The notes under the pieces are model-generated. The model saw nothing but the letters and a program-made list of their open reading frames with translations. It was not told the origin of the DNA and made no database searches. Made by a program: the position numbers and the translations under genes. A stretch of 36,674 nucleotides of DNA from Sphaerisporangium rufum (GTDB lineage Bacteria > Actinomycetota > Actinomycetes > Streptosporangiales > Streptosporangiaceae). Every line of letters begins with the position of its first letter. Position 1 is the first letter of the stretch. This document shows positions 24,119 through 31,212 of the stretch, one piece after another. The stretch lies in contig NZ_BOOU01000050.1 of NCBI RefSeq assembly GCF_016863395.1, positions 1 to 36,674 of the forward strand, in the 5' to 3' direction.

Positions 24119-24484
24119 ATGAACATCGAAACCGCCCTCAAGGAAGCGATGGCCACCGAGGGGGCGCAGGGCGCCTCGCTCGTCGACTACGAGAGCGGCA
24201 TGTGCCTGGGCGCGGTCGGCGGAGGCCGCGAGCTGGACCTCGAGGTCGCGGCGGCGGGCAACACCGACGTGGTCCGCGCCAAGATGCGCACGCTGAGCTC
24301 GCTGAACCTCGACGACAGCGTGGAGGACATCCTGATCACGCTGAGCACGCAGTACCACATCATCCGGCTGCTGCCGACGGCCCGGGGGAACCTCTTCCTG
24401 TACCTCGTGCTCGACCGGCAGCGGGCCAACCTCGCCCTGGCCCGGCACAACCTGCGGCGCATCGAGCAGGCACTGGCCCTCTGA
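24119..24484 (+). CDS. Roadblock/LC7-like small protein
   Basis: The protein has 121 residues: helix NIETALKEAMATEG, strand pair GASLVDYESGMCLGAVGG, helix with LEVAAAGNTDVVRAKMRTLSSL, strands SVEDILITLSTQYHIIRLLP and NLFLYLVLDRQRANLALARH, then a C-terminal helix. The fold pattern matches small actinobacterial roadblock-like proteins. ATG 24119 has a modest GGAAAGAG site; the in-frame extension upstream would run into the promoter. It is divergent from the DUF4388/roadblock pair and shares an inverted-repeat region with it. A partner GTPase is not encoded here; homo- or hetero-dimerisation with the other roadblock protein is an inference. Confidence 0.8.
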   Translation: MNIETALKEAMATEGAQGASLVDYESGMCLGAVGGGRELDLEVAAAGNTDVVRAKMRTLSSLNLDDSVEDILITLSTQYHIIRLLPTARGNLFLYLVLDRQRANLALARHNLRRIEQALAL

Positions 24485-24590
24485 GCGGCGACCGGCCGGC
24501 CGCCCGTTCTCCGGTGCATCCGGCCGGGCGCCGGACCAGGATTTACCGAAGATCCCCACAGTCTTGATGATCTCCGGCCAAGATGGTCGC

Positions 24591-25211
24591 ATGACGCGCA
24601 GGGAGACACCGTTAGGCGCGTGGGACCCCGCGCCCTTACCCGACGTGGCCGCCCACTTCTCGGCGACCGGACGGCCCTGGTGGCTGGCCGGCGGGTACGC
24701 GATCGAGCTGGCGGTGGGCCGGTCCTTCCGCGACCACGCCGACATTGACGTGCTGCTGCTGCGCCCGGATCAGCTGTCGGCGCAGCGCGCCCTGTCCGGC
24801 TGGGAGTGGTGGGCGGCCGATCCGCCCGGGGTGCTGCGGCCCTGGGCGCCGGGCGAGGTGCTGCCGGGCAGCGTGCGGGACATCTGGTGCCGGCCCGGGC
24901 CGACCGAGCCGTGGCGGATCCAGGTGATGCTCGACGAGTCCGACGGCGAGGACTGGATCTCCCGGCGCTGCGCCCGGGTGCGCCGCCCGATCGCCGCCCT
25001 CGGGCACCGCTCCGCGGTGGGGATCCCCTATCTGGCACCCGAGGTGCAGCTGTACTACAAGGCGAAGCGCCCGCGCGCCAAGGACGAGAAGGACTTCCTC
25101 GAGGTGCTGCCGGTGCTCACCGGCGCGCAGCGGGACTGGCTGGCCTGGGCCATCGATACCGCTTACGGTGAGCACTCGTGGGCCGAACGGCTCGCCGGCG
25201 CCCACGGCTGA
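24591..25211 (+). CDS. Nucleotidyltransferase, aminoglycoside-2''-adenylyltransferase-like, with two TTA codons
   Basis: 206 residues with the nucleotidyltransferase core WLAGGYAIELAVGRSFRDHADIDVLLL: Gly34-Gly35 and the metal-binding Asp51 and Asp53. A later segment, GIPYLAPEVQLYYKAKRPRAKDEKDF, is typical of ANT(2'')-like proteins and their many uncharacterised relatives. Actual resistance activity cannot be inferred. Leu8 and Leu16 are both encoded by TTA (24612-24614 and 24636-24638), the rare codon read by the bldA tRNA in streptomycetes and relatives, so translation may be developmentally restricted. No ribosome site precedes ATG 24591, and AAGATG sits 5 bp before it, which suggests a leaderless transcript; ATG 24567 is an alternative. 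Confidence 0.78.
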   Translation: MTRRETPLGAWDPAPLPDVAAHFSATGRPWWLAGGYAIELAVGRSFRDHADIDVLLLRPDQLSAQRALSGWEWWAADPPGVLRPWAPGEVLPGSVRDIWCRPGPTEPWRIQVMLDESDGEDWISRRCARVRRPIAALGHRSAVGIPYLAPEVQLYYKAKRPRAKDEKDFLEVLPVLTGAQRDWLAWAIDTAYGEHSWAERLAGAHG

Positions 25212-25318
25212 ACCGCCGCCGCACCGCCGCCCGCCGGGCCGGGAAAAGGCGAATGTTCATCGCGACTTCCGGGGACATGCCCCTGCACCTGGCCGGCCCG
25301 ATCCGGAATACTGGCCGG

Positions 25319-26290
25319 ATGGAAACGCGGAACACCGCGGCGGCCGGCCATGGTGTCATCCCGCCCGCACGTCGCGGCACCTACGTTCTCGGCGACGGGC
25401 GCCGGCTCGGCTGGGCCGAATGGGGGCCGGTCGACGGCGTGCCCGTCCTGCTGTGCCCGGGGGCGGGCACCGGCCGCGAGTTCGGCTTCGGCGCCGGCGT
25501 CCTGCACCCGCTCGGGGTACGGCTGATCTCGGTGGACCGGCCCGGTCTCGGCGCCTCCGACCCGTGGCCGTCCCGCACGCTCACCGACTGGGCCCGCGAC
25601 ATCGAGGAGTTCGCCGCCGGGCGCGGGCTGGACGGGCCGGCCGCCGTCGGATTCTCCGCCGGCGGGCCGTTCGCGCTGGCCTGCGCCGCCGCCGGGGTGG
25701 TCACCGGCGTCGCCGTCGTGTCGGGCACCGACGAGCTGGCCGCGCCGGGGATCGCCCCCCTGCTGGCGGCGGAGATCGGGCTGCTGGTGGACGCCGTCGC
25801 CACCGACCCGGCGGGCGCGGAGGCGTCCTTCCACCCGCTCGGCGCCGACCCCGACGTGCTGCGGCATCTGGTGCTCGCGGTCAGCTCGGCCGCGGACCGG
25901 GCCGTCTACACCGAGCCGTTCTTCCAGGACGCCTACCGCCGGGCGCTGGCCGACGGCCTGGCGCAGGGGCCGTCGGGCTACGCGCGCGACACCGCGCTGA
26001 CGATGAGCCCGTGGCCGTTCGACCCGGAGGCCATCAAGGTCCCGGTGGACCTGTGGTACGGGATGCTCGACGTCTCGCCGGTGCACTCACCAGACCTCGG
26101 CGCCTCGCTGGAGCTGCGCATCCCGACGGCGCGCCGGCACGTGGTGCCCGACGCGGGGGCCGCGCTGCTGTGGACGCACGCCGGCGACGTGCTGCGCGGG
26201 CTGCTGGCCCGTATCGGCCGCCCGGCCGCGCCGGCCGGGCGCCCGCGTGGGCGCGACGCTGCGGCGCCGGGCGTCACGAGCGCAGGGTGA
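25319..26290 (+). CDS. Alpha/beta hydrolase
   Basis: 323 residues with the alpha/beta-hydrolase fold. WAEWGPVDGVPVLLCPGAGTG is the first strand and oxyanion region, ISVDRPGLGASDPW follows, and the nucleophile elbow is GFSAGG (Ser113). A canonical GH histidine before the last helix is not obvious; the His in LLWTH near the C-terminus is the best candidate. The last 25 residues are a Pro/Arg/Gly-rich tail. ATG 25319 has no ribosome site but has AATACT 6 bp upstream, suggesting a leaderless start; ATG 25253 is a longer alternative. The 3' end overlaps the convergent transglutaminase-like gene by 17 bp. Substrate unknown. Confidence 0.83.
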   Translation: METRNTAAAGHGVIPPARRGTYVLGDGRRLGWAEWGPVDGVPVLLCPGAGTGREFGFGAGVLHPLGVRLISVDRPGLGASDPWPSRTLTDWARDIEEFAAGRGLDGPAAVGFSAGGPFALACAAAGVVTGVAVVSGTDELAAPGIAPLLAAEIGLLVDAVATDPAGAEASFHPLGADPDVLRHLVLAVSSAADRAVYTEPFFQDAYRRALADGLAQGPSGYARDTALTMSPWPFDPEAIKVPVDLWYGMLDVSPVHSPDLGASLELRIPTARRHVVPDAGAALLWTHAGDVLRGLLARIGRPAAPAGRPRGRDAAAPGVTSAG

Positions 26291-27185
26291 CCGTCCGGGT
26301 GCCTCCGTAGGTCGTCCGGGAGATGACCGCGGACGGCGTGCGCAGCCCCGGGTTGGCCAGGAAGAGCTGTCGCAGCCGGTGGAACGGCCCGCCGGCGACC
26401 TCGGTCTCGGCGACCTCGTCCAGCAGCCGGCGCTCGGCGTCGACCAGGTCCTTGTGCACCTTCTCCGCCAGGTCCCAGCCGTCCCAGGGCAGCACCTCGA
26501 CCTTGTTGAGGGCGGCGAGATCGCGTACGACGTTGCTCTGTACGAAGTCCATGCCGGAGAGGTGCAGGATCGACACGCCGAACGTCTCGGGGTCGGCCTC
26601 GCCGGCGCGGCAGGCCCGCCAGCCGGCTCCGGCCACCAGGAAGCGGTCGCGCGGCACGTCCATCGGGTCGAACGGGATGCCGAACGCGTCCATCAGTTCG
26701 GGCGCCAGCAACTGCACGTCCACCAGCGTCCAGCCGGTCTCCGGCCGCCAGTACTCGGCGACCCAGTGGTCCTCGTTGCGGCCCGGGACGAAGTAGGCGG
26801 CGAAACCGCACCGGATGCGGGCCGGCACGCCGGTGGCGCGCAGCAGCGAGCAGAACAGCAGGGCGAAGTCGCGGCAGCTGCCGGCGAAGCGCCGGGCCGG
26901 CGGGCGGGCCGTGGTGAGCGGCATGCCGTCGCGCTCGGAGATGATGCGCAGGATCTCCGAGACGTACCGGGTCTCGGCCTCGTTGCGGCGGCTGTCGGGG
27001 AGGTCGAAGCCGAACAGCGGCGCCTCCTCGCGGTGGATCAGCAGCTCGCGCACCATCCGCGCCAGCCGCTCGGGCTCGCGGGGGATGCTGGACAGCCGGC
27101 GGGGGTCACCGGGATCGCTGAATACGCTGTGTGCGAGATAAAACCCTCTTTCTTCATTTTCGAGAGCATGTAAGGCATTTGCCAT
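26274..27185 (-). CDS. Transglutaminase-like (papain-fold) protein with a TTA codon
   Basis: 303 residues. The transglutaminase-like triad is Cys104 in AGSCRDFALLFCSLLRATGV, His140 in EDHWVAEYW and Asp156 in TLVDVQ. No signal peptide, so it is cytoplasmic and more likely a protease or amidase-type hydrolase than a cross-linking enzyme. Codon 5 is TTA (27171-27173). The first 20 codons are markedly A/T-rich (GAA AAT GAA GAA AGA) compared with the rest, which may favour initiation or mark a foreign 5' end. The stop region overlaps the alpha/beta hydrolase gene convergently. A weak AAGGA site lies upstream of the start. Function unknown beyond fold. Confidence 0.82.
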   Translation of the reverse strand: MANALHALENEERGFYLAHSVFSDPGDPRRLSSIPREPERLARMVRELLIHREEAPLFGFDLPDSRRNEAETRYVSEILRIISERDGMPLTTARPPARRFAGSCRDFALLFCSLLRATGVPARIRCGFAAYFVPGRNEDHWVAEYWRPETGWTLVDVQLLAPELMDAFGIPFDPMDVPRDRFLVAGAGWRACRAGEADPETFGVSILHLSGMDFVQSNVVRDLAALNKVEVLPWDGWDLAEKVHKDLVDAERRLLDEVAETEVAGGPFHRLRQLFLANPGLRTPSAVISRTTYGGTRTVTLRS

Positions 27186-27251
27186 GGTTTGCCGTCCTTG
27201 CCAGGGATGTCAGTACAGGGCGGCCTCAGCTTCCTGTAATTCGCCGACTCA

Positions 27252-27268
27252 TGCCCACCTTTTGGGCA
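27252..27268. terminator. Small hairpin in the transglutaminase-CDF gap
   Basis: TGCCCA (27252-27257), loop CCTTT and TGGGCA (27263-27268) form a 6-bp stem. It lies in the 123-bp gap between the minus-strand CDF gene end and the minus-strand transglutaminase start region. It could be a terminator for the CDF transcript or part of the transglutaminase leader. The rest of the gap shows nothing I can name. Confidence 0.35.
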
Positions 27269-27308
27269 ACTCCATGGACGCTCGGCGTGATATTTCCGTC
27301 GGGCCGGT

Positions 27309-28373
27309 TCAGCGGGCTGGACGGCCATCCTCACCGGCCCCGTCGGACGACCCGGCGGCCGGGCCGGCCCGGTGCGCCGGCCCGTGCGGGTCGGCGCAGT
27401 GCGGGGTGTCGCGGCCGATGGTGAGCAGCTCCGGCGTCGCGTGGTCCACCTGCAGCGTCGTGTGCTCGATGCCGTACTCCTCCCGCACCAGCCGCTCCGC
27501 GGCCAGCCGGACCTGATGGCAGTCGGCGCCCGGCCGCACCAGGATGTGCGCCGACAACGCCGCGTACCCGGAGGTGACCTCCCAGATGTGCAGGTCGTGC
27601 ACCTCCACCACGTGCTCGAGGGCGGCGGTCCGCCGGCCGATCTCCGCCGGGTTCGTCCCGGCCGGCGCCGCCTCCATGAACACGCGCCCGGAGTCGCGCA
27701 CCAGTCCCCAGCCGGCCTTGAACATCAGCCCGGCCACCACCAGCGCGGCGACGGCGTCCGCCCGGTTCCAGCCGGTCGCCCAGATCACCGCGCCGGCCAC
27801 CGTGGTGGCGATGAAGGCGATCAGGTCGTTGAGGATGTGCTGGTAGGCCCCCTCGACGTGCAGGCGCGAGCGGTCGGCCCGGCGCAGCGTCCAGGTCGCG
27901 GCCAGGTTCACCACGATGCCCGCCAGGCCGGTGGCTACTACCAGCGCGCCGCGCACCTCGGGCGGCGCGACCAGCCGGGTGACGCCCTCGTAGACGAAGT
28001 AGCCGCCGAGCAGGAGCAGGGTGATGCCGTTCGCCTGCGCCGAGACGATCTCCGCCCGCTTGAGGCCGTAGGTGAAGCCGCCGTGCGGCGGGCGCTGGGC
28101 GATGCGCATCGCGACCAGCGCCAGCACGATCGCCATGGCGTCGGTGAGCATGTGCGCGGCGTCGGAGATCAGCGCCAGCGAGGCCGCGATGACGCCGACC
28201 GTCACCTCCACGACCATGAACGCCACGATGAGTGCGAGCGCGGCCGTCAGGTAGCGCCGGTCGGTGTCAGCCGCGATGGCGTGCCCGTGACCATGACCGT
28301 GCCCGCCACCGTGCCCGCCACCGTGCCCCCCGTCGCGCCCCCCGGCGGTCCGGGCGCGCGACGCCTCAGCCAT
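27309..28373 (-). CDS. Cation diffusion facilitator family zinc/cobalt exporter
   Basis: 354 residues with six membrane helices. The N-terminus carries the His-rich run GGHGGGHGGGHGHGHGHA, a cytoplasmic metal-binding tail typical of CzcD/ZitB-like CDFs. The membrane metal site is formed by the HxxxD pairs in SDAAHMLTD (helix 2) and HILND (helix 5). The cytoplasmic C-terminal domain has HDLHIWEVTSGYAALSAHI, the usual regulatory metal-binding region, then a 50-residue polar tail. It exports Zn(II), Co(II) or similar using the proton gradient. ATG 28373 overlaps the ArsR stop by 8 bp, so sensor and exporter form one operon. Confidence 0.95.
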   Translation of the reverse strand: MAEASRARTAGGRDGGHGGGHGGGHGHGHGHAIAADTDRRYLTAALALIVAFMVVEVTVGVIAASLALISDAAHMLTDAMAIVLALVAMRIAQRPPHGGFTYGLKRAEIVSAQANGITLLLLGGYFVYEGVTRLVAPPEVRGALVVATGLAGIVVNLAATWTLRRADRSRLHVEGAYQHILNDLIAFIATTVAGAVIWATGWNRADAVAALVVAGLMFKAGWGLVRDSGRVFMEAAPAGTNPAEIGRRTAALEHVVEVHDLHIWEVTSGYAALSAHILVRPGADCHQVRLAAERLVREEYGIEHTTLQVDHATPELLTIGRDTPHCADPHGPAHRAGPAAGSSDGAGEDGRPAR

Positions 28374-28764
28374 CACCCGCTCCGGCGTGCCGGGTGTGGG
28401 CGAGCGCGAGGTCGAGCAGCATGCGGACGTGCGAGTCGGCGAGCTGGTAGTACGCCATCCGCCCGGACCGCCGGACCCGGACCACCTGGCGCATCCGCAG
28501 CAGCCGCAGCGCGTGCGAGGTGCCCGACATGCTCTGGCCGGTCGCCGCGGCCAGGTCGCACACGCACATCTCGCCGCCCTCCAGCAGCGCCGTCACGGTG
28601 CGCAGCCGGCCGGGGTCGGCGAGCAGGCCGAAGACCTCGGCCAGATCCACCACCGTCTCGGCCGGCGGGAGGGCGCGGCGGACCGCCGCCACCCGCTCGG
28701 CGTCGACCACCGGCGCGGCGCAGGAGTCCGGTTCGGCGGCCACGACGTTTGAACGGTCATTCAT
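28366..28764 (-). CDS. ArsR/SmtB-family metal sensor (CzrA/SmtB-like)
   Basis: A 132-residue winged-helix repressor. The recognition region is MCVCDLAAATGQSMSGTSHALRLLRMRQVV with the wing RRSGRMAYYQL. The C-terminal helix has DSHVRMLLDLALAHTRH, exactly the alpha-5 metal site spacing Asp-x-His-x10-His-x2-His of zinc/cobalt sensors SmtB and CzrA. It also keeps CxC in the alpha-3 helix as in CadC/ArsR types, so it may bind metal at more than one site. Start ATG (28764) is my choice: it lies in an SmtB-like operator, and an upstream ATG (28851) would extend through the LPMO terminator. It overlaps the CDF gene. It probably represses both genes until zinc is in excess. Confidence 0.92.
   Translation of the reverse strand: MNDRSNVVAAEPDSCAAPVVDAERVAAVRRALPPAETVVDLAEVFGLLADPGRLRTVTALLEGGEMCVCDLAAATGQSMSGTSHALRLLRMRQVVRVRRSGRMAYYQLADSHVRMLLDLALAHTRHAGAGDG
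28750..28763 (-). promoter_or_regulatory. SmtB/CzrA-type operator over the ArsR start codon
   Basis: TGAACGGTCATTCA (plus strand) has the TGAA-N6-TTCA arms typical of SmtB/CzrA operators and differs little from the cyanobacterial smt operator. It overlaps codons 1-5 of the ArsR gene, which has no ribosome site, consistent with a leaderless transcript whose start is covered by the bound repressor. Confidence 0.65.
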
Positions 28765-28828
28765 ATGTCGAAGTGTATGGAGACCGCCGGCCGGATGTCC
28801 ACCCGCACCGGCGGGGCCGCGACGGCGA

Positions 28829-28869
28829 GCGGCGCCCGCCCCGGCCATCATGGCCAGGACGGGCGCCGC
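28829..28869 (-). terminator. Strong hairpin downstream of the LPMO gene
   Basis: The outer arms GCGGCGCCCG (28829-28838) and CGGGCGCCGC (28860-28869) pair over 10 bp and enclose an inner palindrome GGCCATCATGGCC (28843-28855). The structure lies 44 bp past the LPMO stop, before the ArsR start, and probably ends the LPMO transcript. There is no U-tract. Confidence 0.6.
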
Positions 28870-28912
28870 CCATTGTCGCGCGATCCTCGGTGGGTCCTCG
28901 CGGCCAGGTCCG

Positions 28913-30046
28913 CTAGGTCGCCGTGCAGGTCAGCGCGGGCGAGCCGGGCGTACCGTTCGCGGTGAAGCCGAAGGTGGTCGAGGCGCCGCCTGCCACCCCG
29001 CCGTTCCAGGCGGCGTTCTTCACCGTGACCGTGGAACCGCTGACCGACGAGGTGCCGCTCCACACGCTGTTGATCGTCGTGCTGCCCAGGTTCCAGCTGA
29101 CGCTCCAGCCGTTGATGGTGGAGGAGCCGGTGTTCTTGACCGTCACCTCACCCTGGAAGCCGCCGCCCCAGCTGCTCACCGTCTTGAAGCTGGCCGAGCA
29201 GCCGTTCGACGGGTTCGGCCCCGGGCTGGTGCCCGGAGTGGGGCTGGTGCCCGGGGACGGGCTGGTACCGGGCGACGGGCTGGTGCCCGGGGACGGGCTG
29301 ACGCTCGGCGACGGGCCGGGCGACGGGTTGCCGCCGGAGCCGACGCCGGTCACCTCGCCGTTACCGCCGTCGAAGACGACGTCGGAGCAGTTGTAGAACG
29401 TCTCCTGGCTGTCGCTGCGGGTCCACACCGAGTAGATGATGTGCCGGCCGCTCTTGCCCGACGGCAGCTGGGCGTTCCAGTAATAGTAGCCGCTCTCGCT
29501 GCCGACCGAGCCGACGCTCGGCGGGTCCTGGGCGGTGTAGAACGGCGTGGACTCCAGGTCGCTCCAGGCCAGCGCGCGGGTCGGGCTCCAGCTGTCCTTG
29601 GTGATGTAGGTGCGGAACGAGCCCGGGTGGGCGGCCCACTTGTTGTAGCGGAACTGGATGTTCGCCCCGGAGGTGAGGTGGGTCACCGGCCAGTCGTTGC
29701 GGGCGAGGTCGAAACCGCTGAAGTCGTACACGATCGCGCCGCCGCTGCACAGCTTCCCGTCCGGGATGAAGCCGGCCATCCGGCCGCCGCCATCCGAACG
29801 CAGCACGGCGAACCAGTTGTACAGCGAGTTCGGGCCGTTCTTCGCCACCGCCGCCGCGCAGGCCGGGTTCTTCGGCTGGATGTCACCGCTGGAGCTGGTG
29901 CCGTCCTTCCAGCACAGGTAGGTGCGGCTTCCCGGCATCATCATCGCGCCGTGCGCGGTCGCCAGGCTGGGGAACAACGCGACCACCAGCATGGTGGCGG
30001 CCATCGCCGCGAGGCCGGTCAGCGTGAGATTTCGTCGCCTTCTCAT
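28913..30046 (-). CDS. Secreted AA10 lytic polysaccharide monooxygenase with CBM2 (cellulose-active type)
   Basis: 377 residues. A signal peptide (1-31, MRRRRN then a hydrophobic core, LATA) would be cut to expose His32 of HGAMMMPGSR as the first residue, as required for the copper histidine brace; the second His is His140 in WAAHPG. The catalytic domain matches CelS2/ScLPMO10C and TfAA10-type C1-oxidising cellulose enzymes (CWKDG, YNWFAVLRSDGGGRMAGF, YYWNAQLPSGKSG, FYNCSDVVFDGGNGEVTG). A PSPGTS-repeat linker follows, then a C-terminal CBM2 (GCSASFKTVSSWGGGFQGEV to ALTCTAT). It oxidatively breaks crystalline cellulose outside the cell. AAGGTG lies upstream of ATG 30046. No cellulase genes are adjacent. 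Confidence 0.96.
   Translation of the reverse strand: MRRRRNLTLTGLAAMAATMLVVALFPSLATAHGAMMMPGSRTYLCWKDGTSSSGDIQPKNPACAAAVAKNGPNSLYNWFAVLRSDGGGRMAGFIPDGKLCSGGAIVYDFSGFDLARNDWPVTHLTSGANIQFRYNKWAAHPGSFRTYITKDSWSPTRALAWSDLESTPFYTAQDPPSVGSVGSESGYYYWNAQLPSGKSGRHIIYSVWTRSDSQETFYNCSDVVFDGGNGEVTGVGSGGNPSPGPSPSVSPSPGTSPSPGTSPSPGTSPTPGTSPGPNPSNGCSASFKTVSSWGGGFQGEVTVKNTGSSTINGWSVSWNLGSTTINSVWSGTSSVSGSTVTVKNAAWNGGVAGGASTTFGFTANGTPGSPALTCTAT
29223..29312 (-). repeat. 18-bp tandem repeats encoding the LPMO linker
   Basis: Five 18-bp units, each starting GGGCTG on the plus strand (29223, 29241, 29259, 29277, 29295), encode the GTSPxP-type linker between the AA10 and CBM2 domains. The repeat stays in frame, so linker length can vary in six-residue steps. 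Confidence 0.85.
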
Positions 30047-30502
30047 TGAACACCTTTCGAGGGGGCACGACGTCGGCACTCGGCACTCCGGACACGTCCG
30101 TCGCGGCACGCTGCCCGGCGGCCGGAGCGGTCCGGGCGGTCAGGCACGTGGCCAGGAGTGGTCGAGGACCTGGTGGTGAGGCACCGGCCCGCTTCCTGGG
30201 AGATCGGCCGACCGGCATTGCGCAAGGGCTCCCGCGGTGAAAACATTAGGTCGCCCCTGTGCCCGGCGGAACCGGGCGAATCTCCGATCCCTGCCGCCAT
30301 CGGGCGCGTTGCCGCGCCGCCGCAGGTCGCGGCCGGTGCCGGCCCGCCGCGGGTCTGAGCGTCGCCGAAAACCCGGTGAAAGTTTCGCGCCACCCCCGTC
30401 GCTGCCCCGTCGCCGCTCCCTCGCCGGCCCCGGTCACCGGCGATCGCCGCCCACCCCGGAGCCGGGCGTCCGGGCCGGCCGCCGATCCGCGAGGATGGGC
30501 TC
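30047..30502. promoter_or_regulatory. 456-bp non-coding region upstream of the LPMO, with candidate promoter at 30244-30272
   Basis: The region holds no convincing gene. On the minus strand TTCCGC (30272-30267) and TAATGT (30249-30244) are separated by 17 bp and could be a -35/-10 pair for the LPMO, giving a leader of about 190 nt. GAAAGTTTC (30378-30386) is an odd-length palindrome of the GAAA-N-TTTC kind linked to polysaccharide-use genes in some actinomycetes. At the right end GAGGAT lies 6 bp before ATG 30503, fitting a leaderless start of the next gene. All are pattern-level calls. Confidence 0.35.
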
Positions 30503-31132
30503 ATGCGCGCCCGCCCCATCACCCCCGAGGCGCTGGTCGCCGAGCTGGCCGACCGGGTGGCCGCGGCGCCGGGCACGCCCTTCGTGCGGGTCGCGGTGGA
30601 CGGCGCTCCCGCCGCCGCACCGGACGAGCTGGCCGACGCCCTGGTCGCCCCGCTGCGGCTGCGCGGCCGGCCGGTCGTCCGGGTGGCCGCGGCCGACTTC
30701 CTGCGCCCGGCGTCGCTGCGCCTGGAGCACGGCCGCACCGACCCCGACGCCTACTACGACGGCTGGGTCGACTACCGGGCGCTGGACCGGGAGGTGCTCG
30801 GCCCGCTGGAGCCGGGCGGCACCGGGCGGGTGCTGCCCACCTTGTGGGACAGCGCCACCGACCGGGCCACCCGCGCGCCCTACCTGACCGTGCCGGCCGG
30901 CGGGGTGCTGGTGCTGTCCGGCGCGTTGCTGCTCGGCCGCTGGCTGCCCTTCGAGGTCAGCGTGCACCTGTGGCTGTCACCCGGGGCGCTGGCCCGCCGC
31001 ACCGGCCCGGAGCGGCGGTGGACCCTGCCCGCCTTCGAGCGCTACCGGGCCGAGGTGATGCCGCAGGAGGCGGCCGACGTGGTGGTGCGGATGGACGACC
31101 CCCGCCGCCCCGCCGTCGTCGACCGGGCCTGA
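30503..31132 (+). CDS. Uridine kinase-like protein with degenerate P-loop
   Basis: 209 residues resembling actinobacterial uridine-kinase-like P-loop proteins. A helix is followed by FVRVAVDGAPAAAPDELADAL, where relatives carry a Walker A GxxxxGK(S/T). The later segments VVRVAAADFLRPASLRLEHG, DPDAYYDGWVDY and GGVLVLSGALLLGRWLPFEVSVHLWL fit the nucleoside-binding and Walker B regions. Neither the Gly-Lys nor the Ser/Thr of Walker A is present, although the frame is intact. It may therefore be a non-catalytic relative. No ribosome site; likely leaderless from ATG 30503. Family call moderately sure, activity doubtful. Confidence 0.72.
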   Translation: MRARPITPEALVAELADRVAAAPGTPFVRVAVDGAPAAAPDELADALVAPLRLRGRPVVRVAAADFLRPASLRLEHGRTDPDAYYDGWVDYRALDREVLGPLEPGGTGRVLPTLWDSATDRATRAPYLTVPAGGVLVLSGALLLGRWLPFEVSVHLWLSPGALARRTGPERRWTLPAFERYRAEVMPQEAADVVVRMDDPRRPAVVDRA

Positions 31133-31212
31133 CCGGCCGGGCCGGGCCGCGCGCGGCGCACGGACGTGGCATGCTGGCCGCGGCCCAGACGGCCATCCCG
31201 CGAGGAGGAGCG

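Noticed and set aside
24187-25038. Minus-strand frames opposite the nucleotidyltransferase and roadblock genes
   Set aside because: Composition is that of antisense translation and they contradict the strong nucleotidyltransferase motifs on the plus strand.
29223-29312. Regular 18-bp repeats considered as a CRISPR-like or minisatellite array
   Set aside because: They are contiguous, without unique spacers, and encode the Pro/Thr/Ser linker of the LPMO in frame.
30197-30235. TGGGAG and CTCCC half-sites considered as a CebR/CelR cellulose operator
   Set aside because: The halves are about 25 bp apart, not the contiguous 14-bp palindrome.
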